Below are positions 1 through 10,432 of a DNA stretch of 64,000 bases, in pieces. How positions within the stretch are numbered: the first letter of the stretch is position 1; every line of letters begins with the position of its first letter. The position numbers were made by a program, and so were the translations under genes. The notes under the pieces are model-generated. The model made no database searches. It saw only the letters and a list, made by a program, of their open reading frames with translations, and was not told the origin of the DNA. Source of the DNA: Sclerurus mexicanus (Eukaryota > Chordata > Aves > Passeriformes > Furnariidae); the NCBI GenBank assembly GCA_013396755.1, contig VWZF01003025.1:1002-65001 (forward strand). Direction: 5' to 3'.

Positions 1-480
1 CCAGAGGGTGGTGGGCACTGACCAGGCTCCCCAGGGCAGTGGGCACGGCCCCAAGGCTGCCAGAGCTCCAGGAGGGTTTGGACAGGGACAGGGTGGCATT
101 GTTGGGGTGTCTGTGCAGGGACAGGAGCTGGACTTGGATAATCCAACAAGAAAGATGGGAAGGGATGTTTCTTACAAGAGCAGGTAGTGACAGGACAAGA
201 GGGGATGGATTCAAACTGACAGAGAGCAGGGTTAGGTTAGATATTAAGAAGAAATTCTCCCCTGGGAGGGTGGGCAGGCCCTGGCACAGCTGTGGCTGCC
301 CCTGGATCCCTGGGAGTGTCCAAGGCCAGGTTGGACGGGGCTTGGAGCAACCTGGGCTGGTGGAAAGTGTCCCTGCCCATGGCAGGGGGTGGGAATGGAT
401 GAGCTTTAAGATCCTTTTCAACCCAAACTATTCTGTGATTCCATGGTCCCTTCCAGCTCAGAGTATTCTGTGATTCTGTG
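1..480 (+). mobile_element. Nested CR1 LINE 3' ends
   Basis: This stretch reads as two 5'-truncated CR1 non-LTR retrotransposon tails in the same orientation. The outer one starts before the window and runs to about 142 (GGTGGCATTGTTGGGGTGTC is typical of one CR1 3' region). It seems to resume at about 443 with TCCCTTCCAGCTCAG and ends in ATTCTGTGATTCTGTG at 461-479. The inner one covers about 143-442. It has the usual order of a glutamine/lysine-poor 3'UTR, 'CAAGGCCAGGTTGGACGGGG', 'GTCCCTGCCCATGGCAGGGG' and its own ATTCTGTGATTCC end. The 144-residue open frame at 39-473 spans both pieces and is not a gene. Assignment to CR1 is firm; the exact subfamilies and the inner boundaries are my reading from memory of the consensus. 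Confidence 0.75.
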
Positions 481-3400
481 AACTATTTCAATCAGTTCCA
501 AATTTGTATAATTGTGCACTACAGAAAAACTGCTCTGATTTGCACCATTGAAAACCTGATCCACGGGCTCAAGGTTCCAAGTGGCTGATAAAACCTTAAA
601 TTAAAACTGAGCACTTGTATTCAGTGACTGATGTGTTATTAGGAAAACTGATCAATACACTTTGCAATGGCTCGATTTCAGTAATCTCTAGCCCATCCTA
701 AATCTGTTTCTTTTTTGCTTGGCACTTTTAAGTCTTAGATAAGACCAGCTGCTTAATTGGTTTGCTAAAAATCTGCTTGGAAAAATCACACTGCACATCC
801 CACAGAAAACAGTGCGTGTTTGCAATTAAAGATTACAAGCAATTGCACAAATTTACATCTCCTTCTGTACCCCTGTGGATTATGTAGCTTTTTTTTTAAC
901 TCAGAAAAGTTCATGAGTGTGAACCTTCCTACTTTGTCTATTTTCTGACTGGTCTGAATATGAGATGTTTATTATTTTACTGAAACAGAAAAGTAATACG
1001 TCTTGACCAATATTGGGTATTTATAAATGTTGTGCATGAAAAGGTCTTCTGCTTTTACAACTCCTCTGATAACCCCAACAAGCCATTAACAACCCTAACA
1101 AACAAAGACTGGTTGATGCCAGAACTCGAAGGAAACATCCTGTAAAAGATAGCTAGGATTTTAAAATTTGAATAATTCTTGAAAATACCTTCACAGCAGT
1201 TCTTAAGCTGACTCATGACAAATTCTGCAGGCTCAGAAATTCTGATTGCTGACCAGGAGGAAAAATGCAATATTTATTAACAGTCTTTGAGGCTGTATCA
1301 GAAATGGTGGAGGGACTGTGTGAAGGAAACCTTTTGCTACATTTGATCTGTAGACAAGAGAAACGCTTCAGTCTCCTGGACTGTCTCTATACATTAGAGA
1401 GTCATTTTGAGAGACATCTGATTAAACGACTGGAGCAACAGAGCAGGGAGAGAAGGAATAAGGACTTCTGGATTTTATTCACAGCTCAGACACACAGTTT
1501 ATTTGCTGTATGACTGCGGCCAATTTATTTTCCTGACTGCTCCTGTTGTACCTCTGACCTCCCCGTGTCCTGCTTTTCCCCTTTGTCTCCTATAATCAGC
1601 TGACCTTGGTGTTCCAGGGCTTCTCTGCTGTGGGCTGCACAGGCTGTTGTTAGTTTTGGGAAGGTGCCCTCTCAGAAACCCCACTGCTGTCATTAACTAG
1701 TGGCCAAATGAATGATTCCAAAAGCCAGTTGTTACAGTTTAATGTGTCCACAGTTAGTGTGTGCATGCCTGCCATGGTGTGCAGTGGGTCTGATCCAGGT
1801 CCCCCACCCCCCAGCAGCTGGATGGGATGTTTTACCTCGGGAGCAATGGGTGGTCTGGGAAGCAGCCTGTTCTGCTCTTGGGGAGCTGAACTCATCTCCA
1901 CTACAGAGATGTTTAATAAAAATATTTGTTAAACAATGGCTTTATCTGAGTGTGTGATCACAGCTGTTTTATTTTAGCAACGTAACAGCAATAACAATTA
2001 AATCCATATTTCTCCTTGGGTATTTATTTTCCTGAATTCATCCTTAGCACAGTGAAAGAATTTGGTGTGAATTGCTGAGTTAAAATAGAACTGTTTGCAC
2101 TGGATTTCAGATTGATTGTATTACCTTTGTATGATTTTTCTATTACTTGAGACCTTAAAACAGTATAAAAATACATACCACAGAGAGCCCATGTTTTAAA
2201 ATATTCTAAAATTCTTCCCTCTAATTGCTATTTTTATTTGTTAGCAATGTTCTGTTCTGCAAAGCCATGTTTGACTCTTGGAAAAACTAAGTGCCATCTT
2301 CCCGTAACAGATTATAAGAAAAATGTGGATCACACATTTTGGTAAAAATGAGTACGGAGTTTTGTGACTACACAGAAATAGGTAGGATGTATTAGAGACT
2401 TTTAATAAACACATTGTTTCATGTTTCCCTTATACCATTATAATGGCTTTGATCTGTGACAGAAGTAATGAGATCAGAATCTGAATTGTTGAAAATGAAT
2501 GCAGTTCTACTTAGTTAATTTACATCTACTTTAAGATGTGTATTCACTGAGAGTTAAACCTGTGCCATAGTCTGTTTAAAGACTGGAATTAATGTTACCT
2601 AAATTTTAACCCTAATAATACTAATATTTAAAATGTAATAGTTAAGGTTTGTGCTTGTTTGTGTCAAATTGTTTTGTTTGAAAGAGAATGAAAAAACCCA
2701 AATTTGTAATACATAAACAGGCTTGTTTCACGTAAAGATGCCCATCCAGTTTTCCAGTTTGAAATGCTGCCATACTGGCCCTGCTCTCGTGTGCCCCAGC
2801 TCAGCAAAATTAATTCCCTATTCATTCTCCTAATGACAGCGAGCGTGTTATTCAATGAGAACAAGATAGGTTTGTTTCCAGCTCTCCTTGAGGCACCTTG
2901 GCTCAGAGCAGGGAGCTTGTATGTCACCAAAAGCATCTCCCAAGCCTGTATTAAGAAGAGCCACACAAGTTTTTATGGCACACCGGACACGGCGACTGGT
3001 TTTTGCTCTGTTCAGCAGTTCACAAGAGGATGTCATAATGAAGCTAAAACGCGTGGTTGAGTATTAATGAAGGCAATTCATTCTTCACTCCCTAACTGGT
3101 CTTTTCCACGTTTGATTTGGGTGCATGCCAAAACTGACATAAAGCTAATAACCAGGAGGGTGCCATCTTACGTAACTCTGTGAGATGCCCTCGTGTGATA
3201 TGGCAGCTTCTCTTTGTGCATTGCTGCTGCTGACCTGCATTTCAGGCAGGGCCACACAGCACTGACTGGGAAAACCTGACTTGGTAGAAGATTTGATGTA
3301 GTGGTAGTGAGGAGAAACCAGAATGTGAGGCTGTGGGTTCAGATGCTGGCTGAAGATCACTCAGTCTGTCCACAAATCTAAAAATGCAGCATTGTGTGGT

Positions 3401-4194
3401 AAAGCTGGAAAATCTTTAATATCTTGCCTTTTACTAACAGAACAGAAGAAAGTTAAACTCATGGAAGACAGATGTGATAATTTTGGTAACTTCTAGACAT
3501 GTTAAGATTTCATTATAGCAATTACTCTTTTAATTATGTTTTTAAACAGCTTCCATTTAAAACATCATCCACCATGTCTGGCTTTTCAAAAATGCAATTT
3601 AATCCGTAGGGGTCCAGTTTAGGAGAGCACAGAGCTATGCATTACGGACTGTCTCTCCTGAAGGCAGTCACTGAAACCATTCCTAACTTCAGGCACGTGC
3701 TAAGGCTTCAGTCTAACTTCACTCATGGTAACAGAGAAGCTCAAATGATTCAGGCACAGTATAAGCTGGAACTGAAGACCAGCTTACTGAAGCAGCAGCT
3801 TTGCAGCCCCTCATCTCCTAAAGGGTATGTGTGGCAGCAACAGAAGGGAGACCTGTCTTGGTGTCACTGGCAGAAACTCAAATACTGGGAGCTTCACTTT
3901 TTCTGTTCCAAAAATTCCACAAAAAAAGCTGTCAGTTACAGGCTGTAATGGCACAGTTTTTGTATGGATACTGTGGTGCATACAGTGAGTCTACCCAGGA
4001 GAAACAAGACAAGCTCTTAAAAGAAAAACAAGTTTTGGACAGCTCGAGGGTATAACAGTCCTGTCACAGCTGTGTCAATGGGCTCAAAGCAAAGGCTTTG
4101 TGAGTTAAAACACACAGTATGTTATGTTTAAGTGTATTAAAAAAGATATAAAAATCCATCCTCTCAAGCTGTGTTTTCTATCTGGAAGCTAGAA

Positions 4195-4615
4195 AAGGTT
4201 GAGGAGTGGGCTGCCAGGGAGCAGCAGGGGACTGCTGCTGCCAGGAGGAGAAGGAGCTGAGCATGGTTACACTGCAGGCAGGGCTGAGCCCTCAGTGCCC
4301 AGCTGGGGTGAGCAGGACAGGCCTGGGGAGGGACTGGGATCAGCGAGGAGTCCACATCACCAGGAGCTGTGGTGACGCAGCACGTCCCAGCTCAAGCTGG
4401 GAAGTCAATCCATAGGTCAGTCCAGTGCTCACCAGGCCAGTCCGCAGCAACAAAACAGATCCAGCTGAGCTGCAGAGGTGCACACGGGACATGGCTCTGA
4501 CAAGAACTGAAAGCCCAGTCCTGAGATGAAAAGGAGCTGCTGGGTCCACAGCCCCAGGTAAGACTGGCCAACGCCAGTAAGGCCAGTGGGTGCACACAGG
4601 AGGGCCAAACTGCAA
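4195..4615. other. GC-richer block ending near a strong splice donor
   Basis: This block stands out from its AT-rich surroundings by being rich in CAG, CTG and CCAG words, with few TA-rich runs. Overlapping open frames exist on both strands (4206-4415 plus, 4340-4615 minus), which is what GC-rich sequence gives by chance. At 4557/4558 the plus strand has CCCCAG|GTAAGAC, a very good donor match. It could be an exon of a noncoding transcript, an old repeat I do not recognise, or a short GC-rich regulatory element. No family assignment can be made. Confidence 0.3.
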
Positions 4616-7600
4616 CAGGTTTTCTCTTTAAAGAAGCCCTAAAAACTCATATTTATAGTTAATCATGAGAGAAAAATCACAAATACGACACAGTTTTGAT
4701 AGTTTTAAAAATAGTATCTATGCATGTTTAACAGACCAGGAGGAAAAATAAAAAGAGCAGAAAGTTTTATTTACTCAGTCAAGAGAGTTATGAGATTGCG
4801 AAAGATTTGTTCAAACTGTAGAGAAATAGTAATTTCCAAGACCTCACATATATAACATTGACCACTGGGGTTTAGCACTGAGGCTGTGAGTTAGTTAAAA
4901 CAAATCTAACTTTTTTCTCTCAAATGCATCCCTGGTTCTGCATCTTCAGAGGAAGTGAGGAGAAAAATGGCCCGATGTAGCACGGGGCAGCTGGGTTGGA
5001 TCCCTGCCCCCACGTATGCTGGAAGAGCACTAGAGAAATTATTCTTACATAGGAAAGTTCAGATAGCCCATCATCATAAAGTTAACAGAAAACAGGTATC
5101 TCTCGAGTATCTAAAACTACATACCTCCCAAGCATTCTCAGAGAGCTCATTTATATTTCTATCCTGATTTTTTTCCTTTTATCATTTTTCAGGAAGAAAT
5201 TAAAAGGCCAGCTTAATATTTCATTTACATACATTGTTCCCTGCTAAGCTGGATGATGACAGGTCCTTTACATGAACTTTTGCATCCTGCATCTGTGCAA
5301 TAACCTTTGAGAAGAATTTTGGGAGAATTTCTTACCTTCCCCTTTTCATTTGTGTGATGGAGTTATCCGTCATGTATGTGTAGTCTGGGGTATTATTCAG
5401 GATAATGGGAAACTGGGATAGGTCAGGTAATGGAAAGCAGATATCACGCAGGTATTGTGGGATGTGAGACCTCAGTGCAGAGATCCCCTGGGAATTCTGT
5501 CTCAGTCCAGGCTTAGCAAAGCTCAGCAGTGATGCTGTTAGGGTATGTGCTGCGTATCTGTGTTCTACATCTACCCCTTGCAGTGTCCATGCTGTGGATC
5601 TCCACTTCCTCTGGCTCCCAGGACTTACCAGAGCAGTGCAAGCTTCAAAACTCGGATAGTCCTGAAGGGAAACTGCATAGCACCTTCTGAGAAGTGTGAG
5701 ATAATATCTGCAAAATGGAATTTCAAAACTGGCATCTTAAGAAGAAAACTAAGCAATGTATATTAAGCAGTATTTTATAGTGATATAACTGTGAATGCAG
5801 TTAATTAGCACAGCTGAAATGTGATCCTAAAAATGATGTTGGAAATGGAGTCTGGTTAAATAGATGATAATGCTTTTGCTGGCTGTGTGACAAACCCCAG
5901 TACAAGATGTCTAGTCTGTAGATTCCACCACTGAGTAACTGACTGCCATAATTCATGTAAGACAATACAATTTTATCATTCTTCTAATAAAATCAGCTAC
6001 AAAGTGGGCTCACAGTGCGGTATATCTGCTGACCTCTATGCCCTGAAGGTCAGTGTATTGTCTGCAGAAAATGTTTGAGTCATATTTGAAGGAAGAGTAA
6101 TGGGATAAAAATGTCTTCCTTGGAAGTGTTTGCTTCCCTGGAGTGCAGGAGCTCTCGGGTGCTTACCCATAGCTCTGGAGCAGATGGTGAGCAGCCAAGC
6201 CACCAGAATGGGATGAGAATCCTTAATGTCAATGTTGGCTTCAGGAACGAAAAACTGGTTTTTATAGACAGGGGTCTTTCATCTGCAGTGTTAACAATAC
6301 CTGTTCGCTGCATTTTAACTACATGGTTTTATTTCCTAGAGCAAATAAAGTATCTGTGTTAGGATAAAGGGAACTGCCATTTTTATGCATAAAAATCTGG
6401 TTCTGCTGAAATCACTGGGAAGATTTCTTGATTTCAGGGGAATTGAGGCTTCACCCGTCCATTTAAATGCCACATCACAATAGCAGGCACTTGTGCTTTG
6501 GGCAGTATCAGGAGTGTTCTGTATATTTAGTGTGTTAGCACTGACACCATCAAAATTGGATGGCATTGTGAATGACAATGGATCAGCATTCACTGTGTGG
6601 TTGTCCCTGTGACTAAAGACTCAGTTTGTAAGTGGGTCATAGCAGTTCTGTAAGACAAATCATTCTGAACTCCAAGTATCTGGGCAAAAGCTTTTTTTTG
6701 TGCATTAACCAGCAAAATCACATCCTGCTTTACTTTCTGAGGTGGTGGGAAAAGGAATTATGCTTGCTGGATGAAATCTGAAATGGTTTCCCTCTGAAGC
6801 ATCTGGGAGTCACAGGCCTGGAATGACAGGGTCAGGAGAGCAGAGACCATTCTGGTTTGGCATGAAAGAGGAGAGACAGAGACGAGGGACATGGAAAACA
6901 TCAAGATGTCTGAGTAAACAAACGAGCTAGACCTCAGCTGGAGTAAATCTGAGAAGATGCAATGAATTGAGTGAAGTCTACTCCAGTTTACTCCAGGCTC
7001 ACAGACTTTTCAGGGTTTCAGTGATCTAAATCATATAGTGGTTCTTTTAAAGTTTATCCCATCACTAATTATTTGGTGTATCTAAATGTCTGACATGCAC
7101 TTTGTGAGGCTTTTTAAGAACTGATTTTACCAAGAAACCACAGGATTCAGGCTAACATTTTTTAGACTGTTTGTTTGTCAGTGGTGGTTTTGTCTCTTTG
7201 AGGTTCGCTTTGTTCCAAAGCTGTGGTTTTAGTGGGAAAAATCTTCACGTAGCATCTGGTTTTTCAGTGCCTGTTCTTGGTGATGTTTGCTGAAAAAAAG
7301 CATAACATTTCCAAGTTGCAAGTGAAAAGTGCCCTGTCAGGAACCTTCCCCCAGCCTTGTTAGAGTGCAGGTATGCTGCCCAAATCCTACCCCGAGCTCT
7401 CATTTTATAAGTAGTGGCCAAGGTACAAAAGGCAAAACCTAAACAAAACTGAACCTAAGTCTAAAAGCTATAAACCCAAACAGTTCATAAATCAAATGAT
7501 AAGATACCACAAGAAGAAGAATTCATGAATAGCAAGCGTGTAAGTTTGGTAGCATGTTGGAAATATGCCACCTCCTCCAACTGATAATCAAACCCACCTG

Positions 7601-8557
7601 AGCTGGTGGTTTGTGACTTGAATACTGTGAAATATTTTCCATCTACTGTATTAGAGGCTAGATTAAAGAAATCAAAAGAAAAGGTTTAACTACTCAAATA
7701 AAAGAAAATAAAAAGTTGTGTTTTCACTGACATTTCCTTTGCAGTAAATCAATGTTTGCTTCCCTTTAGTGTCTTCTTCACTTCTGGAGGAGGAGGTTAC
7801 CTTTCATTAATCAGACGCACCAAGATATTTCTGCTCTTGGAAACGCTGCTGTAAACTAGACGTGGCTCAAAGGGAATCTAATTTCTCATTACCTTTCTAA
7901 CCTTTCAGCCTTTGCTGATTCCATAATGAGGAATTTTGAAAGGTAAGTTCAGAAGCGAACTGAATCATTTCAACATCTCTCTCAATTTAGTCAGAGAAGA
8001 ACATCTGTGAAATTTAAAGGGAACCTTCAAAGGTGTTCATGATCCACTGATTTTTTTTCAGTTGGGAATTAACATAAATAAACCCAGGTCTGAACCCAAA
8101 TGTATGTTTTCTTGAGGCTTCATTTTTTCTTTAGTTTCTGAATTTTTGCTTATTGGTGAGAGGCAAAAATCTGTCTGTAGGGGAATATGTTTTATGGCTT
8201 ATCATCATGTGAAACTAGATGAAGTGCCCGTAATATAAACTAGAGGAGAGGCTGAGCACAACTCATTCATAAAAGTTGCAAGGCTCCAAAAGAAGGCTTC
8301 TGTATTATTAAAATTCATTGCTTTTTTGAGTTTAAGTCCTCTGAATGAAGGTTAGCACAGTATTCAGGAACAGCACTGAAACCATGCTAAAATCTTCCAT
8401 CACGATAGCAAAATTTAGAAGGTTGAGACTGCGAGCCTCAAACCACATCAACTTCTAAGAACTGGATATAATCCTAAGTTCAATGGCTATAACCATAATC
8501 AACAGATATAATCATACTTTTCACTTCTCAATTCTATCCATTGCCTGAAAGCAAGCC

Positions 8558-8581
8558 AGCAACTACCAAAAGGTAGTTGCT
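8558..8581. repeat. Perfect 10-bp inverted repeat, AAAA loop
   Basis: AGCAACTACC (8558-8567) is followed by AAAA and its exact reverse complement GGTAGTTGCT (8572-8581). It lies about 120 bp left of the LTR. No target-site duplication or longer terminal repeat is visible, so there is no reason to call it a transposon. A chance palindrome is possible. Confidence 0.6.
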
Positions 8582-8702
8582 TCTGGGAGATCCTGAAGAA
8601 CAGAACAAGCATAGCGATACATTCCCAGAATAATCGACTCCCCATATCATTTTATATTCAGGGACTTCCTGAGCCAGAGAAGCATCTTTGTGTTAAAAAG
8701 CC

Positions 8703-9150
8703 TTTATTAGATTTCTTCAATGAATTTGTTTAGTCCCTTGACACATTCCTCCAGGGGGAATAGAGGGCACACCCTGTGTGCCGATGAAGCAGAAATGGCA
8801 TTTATTGAGGGAGGGGTTGAGGCTTTTATAGGGGCCCATGGAAGGTGGTAGAAGGTGGGCGTGACAAAGGGAGGGATGCGCCATAAAGGGAATAGGAGGG
8901 AGGAATAAGGGAGGAGCAAAGACCAAATAGGGATGGAGAAGGAGGGTCGATTACATATAAGGATGGAACTTTACAGAACAAACCCACATAAGGACCTGGT
9001 GCAATGCACCAACTATCAACCAATCATCAATTGTACATGAACCCACCAATAACAACTGGTAACTAGGGGACGGCCAGCCAATCACAACATTGGAAATTTC
9101 TATAACTGTAGTATGCCTATTCTAACAAATATAGGTACTAGCCTACATCA
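8703..9150 (-). mobile_element. Endogenous retrovirus LTR (solo or 3' LTR)
   Basis: On the minus strand the stretch has the order of a retroviral LTR. Inverted CCAAT boxes lie at about 9020-9085 in the U3 part, followed by a pyrimidine-rich stretch (complement of 8870-8925). A TATA box, TATAAAAG, is at 8830-8823, and a poly(A) signal, AATAAA, is about 20 bases further on at 8806-8801. After it comes a short R/U5 part containing GCACAC-CCT-GTGTGC-like dyad symmetry (8767-8781). A second AATAAA lies at 8708-8703. The right edge is placed at TG(ATGTAGG) on the minus strand (9150); the left edge is uncertain by tens of bases. No primer-binding site follows U5, so it is not a 5' LTR. Close spacing of TATA and AATAAA is known in avian class II (ERVK-like) LTRs, but the family is inferred. 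Confidence 0.65.
8801..8830 (-). promoter_or_regulatory. LTR TATA box and poly(A) signal
   Basis: TATAAAAG (8830-8823, minus) lies 16 bases upstream of AATAAA (8806-8801, minus). The pair would start and end retroviral transcripts in the R region. The box is intact, so residual promoter activity toward lower coordinates is conceivable but untested. Confidence 0.6.
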
Positions 9151-10432
9151 ACTTTTATTCTTTATTACACTGTGAGCTCTTCCCTCATGTCCAATTTCCA
9201 AGCCCTGGGCAGTCGGCACAATGCTAAGTCCTCTTTCTTCGTCTCCCCCAGTCTCTTGCTGAGGTTATTCATTTTCCACTGGTGATAATTGTTCGAGGTC
9301 TCCGCCACAATCCCTTGCAAGCCTTTGTGATCTTCCAGCATCCACGACATGCTGTGGCAAGAAGTTCCCTGAGGCAGTCTGCTGGTCTGATGATTGTGCT
9401 GCTAATTGTGTTTCTGCAATGTGTGGAAATCAACAGCTCTGTGACACCTTCCTGTCCTTTATCTTAGTCCAGGACCTCACTCAGAAATTGCTCAAGCACC
9501 GAACAAGGTTCTGGACTGATGAAGATCAGTGGAGCTAGGATGAAATGGGATGATGCTATTGCTGAGCAAGAGCATCTTCAGGTTGAGATTGAGGGCAAAT
9601 TCTTTTCCATCTGTCTTTCCATCTGTCCACACAGTTTGCCTGCAGAATTTTCTATTAGATTGGCTTTGTGAGCATCCTGCTCTTTATCCCAGGAGGGAAT
9701 AATTGAGTGAGTCCTCTATTGCAGAGACCTGCTGCCAGGACTGTGCCTTGCCTGGTGATCTAATCTATCCTGCCTGACTTTGCAGTGTTCTCACATGGCA
9801 AAGATGCAGGACATAAAGTGGCACAAAGTCTTTCTTAAAAAGATCCCAGAATTTTTCACTCTGAGGACACATGACATCTGTAGAAAGTCTGCCTTTTGCT
9901 TGCTTTACAGTGGGGAAAAGAACATGTAGAGCTGAGTTCTGGGAGCACTTCAGGCTCCAGTAGTCTTGGTATCTCTCAGGTCTTACAGGTAAGTATCCAA
10001 AATGCATCCAATTGCACAGAATTCCTCCTTTCTCCTCTGGTTTCTGTAGGAAGGAACTTCTATTTCATCCTCATTATGTACATTTGGAATGTAACTTTAC
10101 GTGCTGGAATCTTAAAGACTCGAGAAGGTACAGGGTTGGGGCAGATTCTGTGAGAAGCTCGTGGAGGCCTCTCTTAGGAAGACCTTGCTCAGACAGCCTT
10201 TCTGAATGGAGTCAGAAGTGGGAATAGTTTGTCAGGGTGGGTACAGCCCATGCTTGAAGGAGTTCATACTTGCATGATTGATACAGCCCTCAGTGCCAGT
10301 AGTGCCTTGGCTGCAGCAGCAATATGCTTGATGCTGGCTACCTGCCCAAGGATGCAGCCTTCTTTCTTGGCAGATTTTGCAGCCTGCAGCCGTGTCTTGA
10401 AACAGCTATTGACCTGGATCTTAGCTGATTAA
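9151..10432. other. Unclassified sequence flanking the LTR
   Basis: If the LTR at 8703-9150 were the 3' LTR of a provirus, the end of its internal part would lie here, read on the minus strand. I found no env transmembrane motif, protease, polymerase or polypurine tract that would prove this. The minus frames (9165-9350, 61 residues; 9765-10007, 80 residues) are unfamiliar and interrupted by stops. The block is somewhat less AT-rich than its surroundings. It may be a badly decayed provirus interior or ordinary unique sequence. A plus-strand candidate exon (9911-9988) lies inside. Confidence 0.25.
9911..9988 (+). other. Candidate 78-bp internal exon
   Basis: A pyrimidine-rich acceptor (CTTTTGCTTGCTTTACAG ending at 9910) and a near-perfect donor (TTACAG|GTAAGTAT at 9988/9989) bound exactly 78 bp. 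The interval is open in one frame for 26 codons (starting WGKEHVELSS and rich in Ser/Gly), so it could be spliced in without shifting phase. I do not recognise the peptide. Chance pairing of splice sites is common in 64 kb, so this is only a candidate for a rare coding exon or a lncRNA exon. Confidence 0.25.

Larger units (their letters stand above)
481..8702. other. Unique AT-rich noncoding stretch
   Basis: No gene, RNA or clear transposon was recognised here. Open frames reach at most about 100 residues, overlap on both strands and match no family known to me. One at 1265-1513 (82 residues, rich in charged residues in its second half) is the most protein-like, but I cannot identify it. Within the stretch are a GC-richer block (4195-4615, separate entry), a CpG-retaining segment near 2960-3120, and a possible 34-bp microexon at 7909-7942. 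The microexon is bounded by a pyrimidine-rich acceptor (CTAACCTTTCAG) and a donor (AAG|GTAAGTTC). Confidence 0.6.

Noticed and set aside
39..473. 144-residue open frame at the window start
   Set aside because: It runs through two CR1 3' untranslated tails.
1265..1513. 82-residue charged open frame
   Set aside because: Looks protein-like in places but is short and isolated, and I recognise no family or splice context.
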